Assembly (NCBI RefSeq): GCF_001704115.1
Contig: NZ_CP016895.1
Location: 682,001 to 746,000, forward strand
DNA: 64,000 nt
Reading direction: 5' to 3'
Source: Acinetobacter larvae
GTDB taxonomy: Bacteria > Pseudomonadota > Gammaproteobacteria > Pseudomonadales > Moraxellaceae
The translations under genes and the position numbers were made by a program. The stretch's first letter is position 1. Every line of letters begins with the position of its first letter. This document shows, piece after piece, positions 1 through 10,542 of this stretch. The notes beneath the pieces are model-generated. The model worked only from the letters and a program-made list of their open reading frames with translations. It made no database searches and was not told the origin of the DNA.

Positions 1-28
1 AGACCATCGATATGGCTAGGTCGATTTG

Positions 29-45
29 CGGGTGCGTTGCACCCG
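29..45. other. Short perfect hairpin near window start
   Basis: A 7-bp stem (CGGGTGC / GCACCCG) with a 3-base loop. No run of T follows on either strand, so it is not a convincing intrinsic terminator. It may end a gene that lies before the window. The rest of 1-289 is AT-rich and holds no ORF I can support; it presumably carries the promoter of the next gene. Confidence 0.3.
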
Positions 46-289
46 TGATGCTGTAGATTTGACCGCTTGGTTTACTGATTTCTCGGCAAGAATCCAAATA
101 ACTATTGAAAAATCACATGATACTCTAGTATTTTTAACTAAAATTGTTATTCATAAGCTATAACATTAAAAAATGATTAAAGTGATATCAGCCCAGAACG
201 GTCGGCTGTCTTGTGTATCTCTGTGTGATTGAATTGCTTTTGCACAGAACACAACAGCGTGTGCTGCTACGATAATAAACTAGGACGTA

Positions 290-985
290 ATGCAATTGGA
301 ACAGCAAGAGAGTTTATCCGAGCAAATCGCCAGCCATATTAGCGAACAGATTATTTGTGGCGAGCTGGTAGAAGGTGAGCGTATTCAAGAAATACGCATT
401 GCCAAAGCACTCGATGTCAGTCGTGGCTCTGTACGAGAAGCCTTGTTACTGGTCGAGCGTACGCATTTAATTCATATTTATCCACGGCGTGGTGCCATTG
501 TGACCGAGATGTCGGCACAACAAGTACGCGCCTTATTTGATACCAGTGCCATGTTGTTGGGCTATCAAGTACAACGTATGAGTGAAACATGGCGCAGTCA
601 TGAGGCACAGTGTTTACAGCAGTTGAGTTTGGATTTGGTCAACTTAATCGAACAAGGTCATAGTGAAAAATTTTATGATAGTGTTTTTAAGCATCTCGCT
701 TTACAACATGATATGGTAGCAAATCCGTATATCATGAAGTTTTATCAAGAATTATTACCTTCGATTCGACGGAGTTACTTTTTAGCTTTAAATACCTCCA
801 AACGAGAGCTACAGGAAGCTTTTGAACTCTTTAAATTGGTGATTGATGCGATTTTGATCCGAAAATCACAACAAGCTGCTTTATTTATGGAAGATTTTTG
901 TCGACACTTGCGTAATCTCGTGTTGGAATCGCTAACACGTATGAAACAGATTGAACTCGCCTGGGCGCGTAGATCGCGTCGATAA
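290..985 (+). CDS. GntR/FadR-family transcriptional regulator
   Basis: A 231-residue regulator. The N-terminal 70 residues form a GntR winged helix (LSEQIASHISEQI, then IAKALDVSRGSVREALLLVE as the recognition region). The remaining all-alpha part fits the FCD effector-binding domain of the FadR subgroup. The start is supported by TAGGA eight bases upstream. The gene ends 10 bp before smc in the same direction, so the two may be cotranscribed. The effector is unknown: the FCD domain usually binds small carboxylic acids, but nothing here names the ligand. The regulator family is clear; the regulon is not. Confidence 0.9.
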   Translation: MQLEQQESLSEQIASHISEQIICGELVEGERIQEIRIAKALDVSRGSVREALLLVERTHLIHIYPRRGAIVTEMSAQQVRALFDTSAMLLGYQVQRMSETWRSHEAQCLQQLSLDLVNLIEQGHSEKFYDSVFKHLALQHDMVANPYIMKFYQELLPSIRRSYFLALNTSKRELQEAFELFKLVIDAILIRKSQQAALFMEDFCRHLRNLVLESLTRMKQIELAWARRSRR

Positions 986-995
986 TTAGGACATT

Positions 996-3900
996 ATGCG
1001 TTTAAGTAGCTTAAAACTTTCCGGCTTTAAATCTTTTGCCGATGCAACGACTTTACATTTTAAAGCCAACCGAACTGCTGTGGTTGGACCCAACGGTTGT
1101 GGTAAATCCAATGTCATCGATGCGATTCGCTGGGTCATGGGGGAATCGAGTGCGCGCCAATTACGTGGCGGTAGCATGCAAGATGTGATTTTCACCGGGA
1201 CTCATAAACGAAAAGCAGTCGGCGTTGCCAGTGTTGAATTACGCTTTGAAAATACCTATGGCAAATTGGGTGGCGCATATAATGCCTATCAAGAACTGGC
1301 CGTACGCCGTCAGGTCAATCGTGATGGACGTTCTGAATATTTTCTCAATGGCACCAAGTGTCGTCGCCGTGATATTACCGATATTTTCTTGGGTACCGGT
1401 TTAGGACCACGTTCTTATGCCATTATCGAGCAGGGCATGATTAATCGTTTGGTGGATGCCAAGCCTGATGAAATGCGTGTGTTTATTGAAGAAGCTGCTG
1501 GGGTGTCACGTTATCAAGCACGCCGCCGCGAAACGTTTACGCATTTGGAACACACCACACAAAATTTGGATCGCCTGCAAGATATAGCAGGAGAGCTGAA
1601 ATCACAACTCAAAACCCTCAAAAATCAGTCAGAAAATGCCGTACGCTATAAACAATTAGAACAAGAAATAGTGGGGCTAAAAGTCGAGATCTTATCATTT
1701 CAGTGTGAGCGTAGTAGCCGCTTACAACAGCAATATCATGTAGAAATGGACAGTTTAGGTGAGCGTTTTAAATTGGTCCGTTCGGAAATGACTACTTTAG
1801 AACATGAGCTCAGTAGCAGCAATGATCTTTTTCAACGCTTGATTGAGCAGTCCACCCCCTTACAACAGCAATGGCAACAAGCAGAAAAAAGCTTGGCTGA
1901 ATTGCAGTCCAAGTTACAGCAAAAACAGAGCAATGTGGCACAGCAACAGCAGCAGTTGAGCGCTTTGCAACAGCAAAAACAACAAAGTAAAGAACGTACT
2001 CAGCTGTTGGCGCTTCGTTTAGATGATTTACATGCACAGCTTGAGCAATATCAACAACAAACGCATCGCTTAGACGCAGCATTACAACAGGATGAGCAAA
2101 GCGTCAAAGATTTGCAGCAACAGCAACAACAGGTACAGCAACAGTACCACGAGGCCAAAACATTGTTGCAGAAACAACAACAGCAACAGCAACAAATGCA
2201 ACAGCAACTGCAACAACTGCAGAAGAATATCGACCGCCTGAGCCAGCAAAAACAGCAACTACTGATACAGAGCGAACAGGTTAAACAACGCTACTGCGAT
2301 GAGCAAAGTACGGTTATTCTCACGCAGCAACAAGATGTCCAGCAACAATTGCAGCAGTTAACGCAAGATCATAGTGCGGTACAACAGCAAGTTACCCTTT
2401 TGCAGACACAATTAGATCAACATCAACAACAGTATGCTGCCAGTAAGGCAGAACAGCAGGCTTTGTTGACGGAGCAAAAACATTTACAACAGCTCATGGT
2501 AAAGGCAGCAGGCACGCAACAGTATGGTGTACAACAGTTGTTAGACCAGCTGCAATTACATCCCTCAGCCAAGGCGCACGCCGTGGTGATTGAAAAATTT
2601 TTGGCGCAATGGCTCAGTGCCAAAGTCCATCATTCTATAGCCGATTTCCAAAGCGATGTCGCAAGACAAGTCACGCCAGGCAAGTCCGCACATGGCGCAA
2701 GTTTTGCTACGCTAAGCTGTTTAGCAGACTGGATTGTTGCACCGCAATTGTCTTTGTATCAGCAGGTGTTTATTGCCCAAGACCTGACCCAAGCATTGTC
2801 TTTACAGGCAGATTTAACGGTAGGGCAGTCGATTTTAAGTTTGGATGCTTATCATCTTGGTCCGGATTGGATGTTAGCACTGAACTTTGATGAAGACAGT
2901 CAGCAGGCACAAGGGGCATTGAGTCATCGCGTGCGCTTGGATGAAATTGAACATATACTCGCCCAGCTTAACCCACATATGACGTTGCTGGAACAACAGA
3001 TTCAGCAATTACAACAGCAGCAACAGGACTTACAACAACAGTCTAAGCAGTCAGCACAGCAGCAACAAGTACTACAGCAACAACTGCAACACTATGCGCT
3101 AGATTTGGCCAAGCAGGAAGCTGCTGCACAGGCATTTCAGTTACAGCAAACACAGTTACAACAACAATTACAACAGCTAGATGAACAGCTTGAAGAAGAT
3201 GCCATGCAAAAAGATGATCTAGAAATAGACCAGCATGCCTTAGAGCTGAAATTGCAACAAACGCTACCACACTTTAATGGTCTGCAAGATGCGCTTGATG
3301 ACGTCAGTACGCGCTATGATGACATCCAACAGCAACATCGTCATACCCAACAGCAACGTGAAGATCTCATCAAACATGTGACTGAACGTCAGCAACAGAT
3401 TGCCTTGCTGGAAAAAGATCTGAGCTTTGAACAGCAACAATATGCTGTCGCTAGTGCGCAAATTGAGCAATCGCAACAACAGTTACACGGTTTAGAGCAG
3501 GATCATCCGCAGCTACAGCAAGATTATGAGCAACAGGCCGAGCAAACAGCCAAGTTACAAGCGACATGGCAAAAGTGGCAAACTGAATTAAACCATGTTC
3601 AAAGCAAGCAAAAAGAATTAACAGAACTGAGACATAATCAACAACTTAGTGATGAAGAGCTGCGCAGTCAGCTTGAACAAAAACGTTTGGCATGGCAAGC
3701 TGCTCAATCAGATTTACAACATTATACTGAACAGCTGAACGCTTTAGAGCGCGAGGCTTTAATGGGACTAGACATTGATGTGGCAGACCATCAGCGTAAA
3801 TTAGAGCAGTTACAAAAACAATTCCAAAAATTAGGTGCGGTCAATTTAGCAGCCTCAGAAGAATACCAAGAAGTACAGCAACGTTATGCTGAATTGACCC

Positions 3901-4448
3901 ATCAAATTGAAGATATCGAACATACGGTATTGCAATTGCAAGAAGCGATGAAAAGTATTGACCAAGAAACCAAGAAGTTGTTTATGACCACCTTTAATCA
4001 GGTCAATCATGAATTACAACATTTGTTTCCCAAGGTATTCAACGGTGGTGAGGCGCAGTTGAGTTTAGAGGATGATTGGCAATCTGGGGTGAAGTTAATG
4101 GCGCGGCCACCTGGTAAACGCAATAGCTCATTGGCATTGCTGTCGGGAGGGGAAAAAGCGCTCACCGCTTTGGCCTTGGTCTTTGCGATTTTTAGATTGA
4201 ATCCGGCACCTTTTTGTGTTTTGGATGAAGTGGATGCCCCCTTGGATGATGCCAATGTCGGTCGGTTTTGTAATTTAGTAAAAGAGCTTTCTGAGCAGGT
4301 GCAATTCATTTACATTACACACAATAAGGTTGCTATGACGATGGCAACAGATTTATTGGGGGTAACCATGCCAGAACCTGGTGCATCCAAGTTGGTACGG
4401 GTGGATTTAGAGGAAGCAAAAGAATACGGTTTAGTGGCGGAGTCATAA
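996..4448 (+). CDS. smc: Chromosome partition protein Smc
   Basis: A 1150-residue SMC ATPase that organises and segregates the chromosome with ScpA and ScpB, both encoded further on at 18.8-20.2 kb. The Walker A motif GPNGCGKS is at residues 31-38. The C-terminal head carries LSGGEK (about 1049) and Walker B FCVLDEVDAPLDD (about 1072). Two long coiled-coil arms flank a central hinge (roughly 500-650). The arms are unusually rich in glutamine, with up to seven in a row, written with mixed CAA/CAG codons. Length matches family SMC proteins. TAGGA precedes the ATG. The stop is one base before the zipA start, suggesting translational coupling. Enterobacteria use MukBEF instead, so this supports a Moraxellaceae-like host. 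Confidence 0.97.
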   Translation: MRLSSLKLSGFKSFADATTLHFKANRTAVVGPNGCGKSNVIDAIRWVMGESSARQLRGGSMQDVIFTGTHKRKAVGVASVELRFENTYGKLGGAYNAYQELAVRRQVNRDGRSEYFLNGTKCRRRDITDIFLGTGLGPRSYAIIEQGMINRLVDAKPDEMRVFIEEAAGVSRYQARRRETFTHLEHTTQNLDRLQDIAGELKSQLKTLKNQSENAVRYKQLEQEIVGLKVEILSFQCERSSRLQQQYHVEMDSLGERFKLVRSEMTTLEHELSSSNDLFQRLIEQSTPLQQQWQQAEKSLAELQSKLQQKQSNVAQQQQQLSALQQQKQQSKERTQLLALRLDDLHAQLEQYQQQTHRLDAALQQDEQSVKDLQQQQQQVQQQYHEAKTLLQKQQQQQQQMQQQLQQLQKNIDRLSQQKQQLLIQSEQVKQRYCDEQSTVILTQQQDVQQQLQQLTQDHSAVQQQVTLLQTQLDQHQQQYAASKAEQQALLTEQKHLQQLMVKAAGTQQYGVQQLLDQLQLHPSAKAHAVVIEKFLAQWLSAKVHHSIADFQSDVARQVTPGKSAHGASFATLSCLADWIVAPQLSLYQQVFIAQDLTQALSLQADLTVGQSILSLDAYHLGPDWMLALNFDEDSQQAQGALSHRVRLDEIEHILAQLNPHMTLLEQQIQQLQQQQQDLQQQSKQSAQQQQVLQQQLQHYALDLAKQEAAAQAFQLQQTQLQQQLQQLDEQLEEDAMQKDDLEIDQHALELKLQQTLPHFNGLQDALDDVSTRYDDIQQQHRHTQQQREDLIKHVTERQQQIALLEKDLSFEQQQYAVASAQIEQSQQQLHGLEQDHPQLQQDYEQQAEQTAKLQATWQKWQTELNHVQSKQKELTELRHNQQLSDEELRSQLEQKRLAWQAAQSDLQHYTEQLNALEREALMGLDIDVADHQRKLEQLQKQFQKLGAVNLAASEEYQEVQQRYAELTHQIEDIEHTVLQLQEAMKSIDQETKKLFMTTFNQVNHELQHLFPKVFNGGEAQLSLEDDWQSGVKLMARPPGKRNSSLALLSGGEKALTALALVFAIFRLNPAPFCVLDEVDAPLDDANVGRFCNLVKELSEQVQFIYITHNKVAMTMATDLLGVTMPEPGASKLVRVDLEEAKEYGLVAES

Positions 4449-4449
4449 T

Positions 4450-5583
4450 ATGCAAATTACTACAGTTGTGGGAATCGTGGTCGCAGCGGTGATCGTACTA
4501 TTTGGTTTAATCCTGATATTTCGTAAACCCAATGATGCCGCACCCTCCTTGGAGTCAGAATTACAATTGAATGCAGAAACACAACTGCCTATTATTCCAC
4601 GTCATGTACGTGATCAATTGCAGTTAGCAGCCGAGGCTGTCGCAGTAGATGTTGCTACTGAGCCAGCTATTGCTGTGCCAGATGCAGGGCAAGCCAAAAC
4701 CACAGCAGCAACCGAGGTTCAGGTGGAGGCAAGCTCACCAGATGCTACGGTTTTTGCTCAGGCTGGTCGCGATGAAGCACAAGCCGAACGCGCAACAACT
4801 CCGGAAACCTCCGCAGCTGTGGCAGACGCAAGCATTGCTGTAGAAGAAAGCACCACAATACAAAGCACTGCAATAGACAGCACAGCAACACCAAGCAGCG
4901 TATTCGACAGTACGACCGTAACGCGCGATAGCGGAGCGGCTTTGCCGACCCAGTCGAATGACAGCCTATCGACTCAAACTGCTACAGTGACTGCGGCGAC
5001 TCAAGATAGTGCATCTAGCACAGATGATGTGCTGTCTTTTCAATTAAATCCCAATATTGAGACAGCTGAAATCGCCGACTTTGAAGAAGAAAGCAGTATC
5101 TTAGATAAGCACTTACATGAGCAGCGTCGTTTCGATGATGAAAGCACTTTGGCCAATGCCGAGACCTTGATTGCGCTCAATGTTTATCCCAATCCACGCC
5201 GCGCCCTTTCTGGGGATAAGACCTTAAAGCTTTTGCTTAAATATGGTCTGCGTTTTGGTGAGCTATCTTGTTTTCATCGCTATGAAAATACAGAAGAAGT
5301 CAGTCCGTTAATGTTTTCTGTGCTACGGATTACCGATGAAGGTCCAACCGGATTTGACTTGGAAAGTTTATCGGGTGAGCAAGTACAAGGCCTGGCATTT
5401 TTCTTGGCATTACCGCATCGCAATGTGCAAAAAGGCTTTGATACCATGGTGAGTATTGCAGGTTTAATTGCACGTGAGATTGATGGTGCAGTATATGACG
5501 AAAACAATCTGGAATTTACCCCACAGCTTAAAGAGCACTGGCGTCATAAGGCGATTGATTATCGGGCAGGTCAAGCACTTTAA
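4450..5583 (+). CDS. zipA: Cell division protein ZipA
   Basis: A 377-residue inner-membrane division protein that tethers FtsZ to the membrane. It has an N-terminal transmembrane segment (about residues 4-25), a long low-complexity linker rich in Ala, Thr, Ser, Val and acidic residues (about 30-210), and a C-terminal globular ZipA FtsZ-binding domain (about 235-365). Enterobacterial ZipA linkers are Pro/Gln-rich; here the linker is Thr/Ala/Ser-rich, which is compositional rather than functional evidence. The gene follows smc with a one-base gap, and GGAG lies in the end of smc as its ribosome site. The smc-zipA-ligA order is typical of several gammaproteobacteria. Confidence 0.93.
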   Translation: MQITTVVGIVVAAVIVLFGLILIFRKPNDAAPSLESELQLNAETQLPIIPRHVRDQLQLAAEAVAVDVATEPAIAVPDAGQAKTTAATEVQVEASSPDATVFAQAGRDEAQAERATTPETSAAVADASIAVEESTTIQSTAIDSTATPSSVFDSTTVTRDSGAALPTQSNDSLSTQTATVTAATQDSASSTDDVLSFQLNPNIETAEIADFEEESSILDKHLHEQRRFDDESTLANAETLIALNVYPNPRRALSGDKTLKLLLKYGLRFGELSCFHRYENTEEVSPLMFSVLRITDEGPTGFDLESLSGEQVQGLAFFLALPHRNVQKGFDTMVSIAGLIAREIDGAVYDENNLEFTPQLKEHWRHKAIDYRAGQAL

Positions 5584-5679
5584 AACATCTGAGACAGATG
5601 CCATCTAAAGCAAAAAACTGTTTTATAATGGCGCCACGATCCATCTACGATGATCATAGAGTACTTTGCAATTTTTCTG

Positions 5680-5700
5680 GGGCGGATTTTCCGCCCTTTT
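5680..5700 (+). terminator. Terminator-like hairpin between zipA and ligA
   Basis: GGGCGGA and TCCGCCC form a 7-bp GC-rich stem with a 3-base loop, followed by TTTT. It ends only 16 bases before the ligA start codon, so no promoter fits between them. A TATAAT sequence sits at 5624-5629 upstream of it. The hairpin either ends zipA transcription leakily or lies in the ligA leader. Confidence 0.7.
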
Positions 5701-5713
5701 AACTGGTGAATAA

Positions 5714-7756
<2,043 letters not shown>

Positions 7757-7790
7757 CGGGTAAATTTACACACAATGTAATTGAGAATCA

Positions 7791-7833
7791 CTGCGCTATG
7801 TTATTGGTTTTAAACCAGTAACATGCAGTTTTT
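7791..7833 (+). terminator. ligA terminator
   Basis: A long stem: ATGTTATTGGTTT pairs with AAACCAGTAACAT with one G-U pair, extended by CTGC/GCAG with a small bulge, followed by TTTTT. The remainder of 7757-8104 is very AT-rich and presumably holds the bacterioferritin promoter; I see no gene in it. Confidence 0.8.
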
Positions 7834-8104
7834 CTTAAAAGTTGCTGTTTTGTGCGGCGCGACCCATATTTTTTAAAAATTTACAAAAATTAATATTTTT
7901 TAAAAAGTGCTATTTGGCATGGCTTTTCTAAGGGATCCGATTTGCAAGCGCTTATTTTGTATATGAATTTTTTTTAATCAAAATTGCAAATGCGTATGTT
8001 TCTCATTTTAATTTTATAAAAATCATAAACTTACGTGATTTTTACTTTTGCAAATTCCTCAGAAACTCGCCATAATAGCCGCAACAAAAATAGGAGTAAG
8101 TACT

Positions 8105-8569
8105 ATGCGTGGCAATCCGGAAGTCATTGACTATCTGAACATGTTGATCGGTGGCGAACTTGCGGCGCGTGATCAATATTTAATCCATTCTCGTATGTAT
8201 GAAGACTGGGGCTTAAGTAAAATTTATGAACGTATTGATCATGAAATGCAAGAAGAAGCCCAACACGCCGATGCTTTGATTCGCCGTGTCTTGTTTTTAG
8301 ATGGTACCCCCAATATGCATCGCGATGATATTGAAGTGGGTGAAGATGTATTGTCTTGCTTAAAAGCCGATTTAAAATTGGAATACCATGTGCGTGAGCA
8401 ACTTGCGCAAGGTGTTAAATTATGCGAAGAAAAAGGTGACTATGTCAGCCGTGACATGTTGCGTCAGCAAATGAATGATACAGAAGAAGATCATACCTAT
8501 TGGTTGGAAAAACAGATTGGTCTGATTGAGCTGATTGGTTTACAGAACTATATCCAATCACAAATGTAA
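8105..8569 (+). CDS. bfr: Bacterioferritin-family iron storage protein (no haem ligand)
   Basis: A 154-residue four-helix ferritin-like protein of the bacterioferritin family, which oxidises Fe(II) and stores it in a 24-mer shell. The start at [12 protein letters not shown] is chosen because AGGAG lies eight bases upstream and it matches the E. coli Bfr N-terminus; the open frame continues 57 bases further upstream without homology. Aligned without gaps to E. coli Bfr, ferroxidase residues Glu18, Glu51 and His54, the later EExH, and Tyr25 are kept. Position 52, the haem-ligating Met, is Ala. This is the pattern of the haem-free subunit class (such as Pseudomonas FtnA/BfrA). A partner haem-binding subunit is not in the window. 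Confidence 0.93.
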   Translation: MRGNPEVIDYLNMLIGGELAARDQYLIHSRMYEDWGLSKIYERIDHEMQEEAQHADALIRRVLFLDGTPNMHRDDIEVGEDVLSCLKADLKLEYHVREQLAQGVKLCEEKGDYVSRDMLRQQMNDTEEDHTYWLEKQIGLIELIGLQNYIQSQM

Positions 8570-8621
8570 TCAACCAGGTTCGCCAGCCAATAACAGCACG
8601 GACTGTTATCGCCAGCAGAAT

Positions 8622-8653
8622 AAAAAAAACAGCGCCTCGGCGCTGTTTTTTTT
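8622..8653. terminator. Bidirectional terminator between bfr and alkaline phosphatase
   Basis: AAACAGCGCC and GGCGCTGTTT form a 10-bp stem flanked by A-runs on the left and T-runs on the right, so it can act on both strands for the convergent genes. A second, weaker hairpin (ATAACAG / CTGTTAT) lies just before it. Confidence 0.9.
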
Positions 8654-8690
8654 ATTTAATGTTTATATTAGATTTTATATAGGGTTAAGG

Positions 8691-10166
8691 TTATTTTAGA
8701 CCCAATGCATCACGCATAATAAAGAACAAATCGGTTTGATCCAGTAAGCCGGAGACGTTACCCGCACGAGGACCATAGGCTGCGGTACGCACTTGCGCAC
8801 CTGTATGCTCTTGGCTTGACGTTGTTGATGTACCATAGTTAATGCTCATGGGTACATTATCTTTGGTGATGAGTTTGAGTGTATTGCCCGGGCTTTTGGT
8901 TTCATTTGGAATAATTTGACTGGTATGGGCATGGTCACCGGTAACAATGATCAGCGTATCTGGGTTTTCTTTGGCAAAGGCTAAAGCCACTTGAATCGCT
9001 TCATCAAGTTGTACTGTTTCACCGATTTGACCACATGGGTCAGATGCATGGTTGGCTTTATCGATAGAACCACTTTCCACTTGTAAGAAGAAACCTTTGT
9101 CATTGCTCTTGAGAAGCTCAATGGCTTTGCTGGTCATGTCTTTTAAAGTAGGGACATCGGCAGTGAAGCTTGGGTTGGCGCTACATTTGATGGCTTCACC
9201 ATTATGTCCATTGAGTACGGCTTTTGGACCTGACCATAATGTTGGTAAATTACCTTCTGAGAATAAACCTAGCACAGGCTGATTTTGATCCGCTTTTTTG
9301 ATATTTTTCAATTCAGCAGCGCTGTTAATCACTTGGTATTTTTCTTGTTTAGCTTGTTCTAGCAAGCTGAGACCTTTGTACTTACCGCCGACAGCAATTT
9401 CACTAAAGGTTTTACGTCCACCACCCAAGGTCACGTCAGCACGTGCTTTCAGTAGCTGTTCGGTAATTGAACCTAAGCCATTGCCCTGTGGGTTATCCAA
9501 TGAGTTTTCATTACACTTGGCTTTGGTTGCTGTTGGACCATAGCAGCTGCGATACGCAATATGTGAAATCAAAGCGGCTGGGGTTGCATCTTGTAGTTCA
9601 GTGGTGGTGACGTTCCCTGTGGCAAAGCCCGCTTGTTTGGCAAGTTCTAAAATAGATTTATGTGGTGTACCAAAAGTGTCGACACCCAAGGCATTATTAT
9701 AGGTTTTTACCCCAGTTGCCCAAGCGGTAGCTGAAGCCGCTGAGTCGGTCACATAGTCGATTTGACCATTGCCTTTGTTCAGCGCATAAGTGGTATAAGC
9801 ACCGGTAAAGGGCAATACGTCTAGACCTTTGAAATAGCCACCCGCACCTTCGGCATAGTTACGTGCAGAGGTAATTTCAGATTCGCTGGTACCATCACCA
9901 ATAAACAAAATTATATTTTTTACTTGGCGATCGCTGAGCGATGCTTTGATTGCTGCTGTGCGCTCAGCTTGTAAACGTGTTGCACCACCAAATTTCGTGA
10001 TATCCCCTTTGGCAGCAGGCTTAAGGAGTTCACCGTTTGAATTGGCTGGTGTCGTCGGTGTGGTGGGTTTCTCTGGCTGAGTGCTTGCGCTGGTATCGTC
10101 TTTATCATCATTACATGCTGTGAGCAATGACAGACATAAAGGCAATAGTAATAATTTGAATTTCAC
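8691..10166 (-). CDS. PhoA-like alkaline phosphatase lipoprotein (copy 1)
   Basis: An alkaline phosphatase that releases phosphate from organic esters outside the inner membrane. The nucleophile serine is in [17 protein letters not shown], and metal-binding regions ([29 protein letters not shown]) are present. The start is a lipoprotein signal: [18 protein letters not shown], with lipobox LTAC; Asn follows the Cys, which favours outer-membrane sorting. I prefer this GTG start because GGAA lies seven bases upstream in both paralogues; an ATG six codons earlier is the alternative (end 10184). E. coli PhoA is soluble periplasmic, so membrane anchoring differs. It is a close paralogue of the next gene (about 80 % identical by eye). 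Confidence 0.92.
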   Translation of the reverse strand: MKFKLLLLPLCLSLLTACNDDKDDTSASTQPEKPTTPTTPANSNGELLKPAAKGDITKFGGATRLQAERTAAIKASLSDRQVKNIILFIGDGTSESEITSARNYAEGAGGYFKGLDVLPFTGAYTTYALNKGNGQIDYVTDSAASATAWATGVKTYNNALGVDTFGTPHKSILELAKQAGFATGNVTTTELQDATPAALISHIAYRSCYGPTATKAKCNENSLDNPQGNGLGSITEQLLKARADVTLGGGRKTFSEIAVGGKYKGLSLLEQAKQEKYQVINSAAELKNIKKADQNQPVLGLFSEGNLPTLWSGPKAVLNGHNGEAIKCSANPSFTADVPTLKDMTSKAIELLKSNDKGFFLQVESGSIDKANHASDPCGQIGETVQLDEAIQVALAFAKENPDTLIIVTGDHAHTSQIIPNETKSPGNTLKLITKDNVPMSINYGTSTTSSQEHTGAQVRTAAYGPRAGNVSGLLDQTDLFFIMRDALGLK

Positions 10167-10205
10167 GGCGAAGTTCCATTGCAACTGTTTTGTGTACAGA
10201 CAAAA

Positions 10206-10223
10206 TAACCATGCAATATGACA
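10206..10223 (-). promoter_or_regulatory. Candidate PhoB-type operator, alkaline phosphatase copy 1
   Basis: The plus strand reads TAACCATGCAATATGACA. On the gene's strand this is TGTCATA, four bases, then ATGGTTA, which fits the Pho-box spacing of two 7-mers 4 bp apart. The first half is an excellent match and the second is poor. A near-identical block lies at the same place before copy 2, while most surrounding intergenic sequence has diverged. Confidence 0.45.
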
Positions 10224-10388
10224 ACCGTGTTGCTAGCGACAATATTTTTATTTTAAGTCAGCTTGATTTTGATTGAATTGGGCATGATTATTTCGCATTT
10301 TGCTGCATGCTATCTACCCGTTATTGGGTCGATAGCACGCTAATCTGCTGCTGTTGTTGTAGATTACACCTGTTCTAGACTACATGTG

Positions 10389-10452
10389 CTATAGATCATA
10401 AGGGCTATAGATCATAAGGACTATAGATCACAAGGGTTATCGCTCACAAGGT
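10389..10452. repeat. Tandem repeat, 16-bp unit, four copies
   Basis: Four head-to-tail 16-bp units between the two phosphatase genes: CTATAGATCATAAGGG, then two units with one or two changes, then a more diverged TTATCGCTCACAAGGT. The units decay from left to right. Confidence 0.85.
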
Positions 10453-10507
10453 CAATATCGATGAGGATAGCAATATGGATGTATCCCCTAATGAATGTAG
10501 GGCTTAT

Positions 10508-10542
10508 GATTTAGAGTCTAGGATTTAGAGTTTAGGATTTAG
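10508..10542. repeat. Tandem repeat, 14-bp unit, running into a stop codon
   Basis: Two and a half units of GATTTAGAGTCTAG, one base different between the two full copies. The last partial copy overlaps the final codons and the stop of alkaline phosphatase copy 2, so the repeat forms that protein's very C-terminus. Confidence 0.8.

Noticed and set aside
1810..3479. Several long antisense ORFs within smc
   Set aside because: They mirror the CAA/CAG-rich coding strand (giving Cys/Ala/Val-rich products) and have no homology or ribosome site; shadows of smc.
10389..10452. Possible CRISPR-like array
   Set aside because: The 16-bp units are directly adjacent without spacers; it is a tandem repeat. 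No cas genes in the window.
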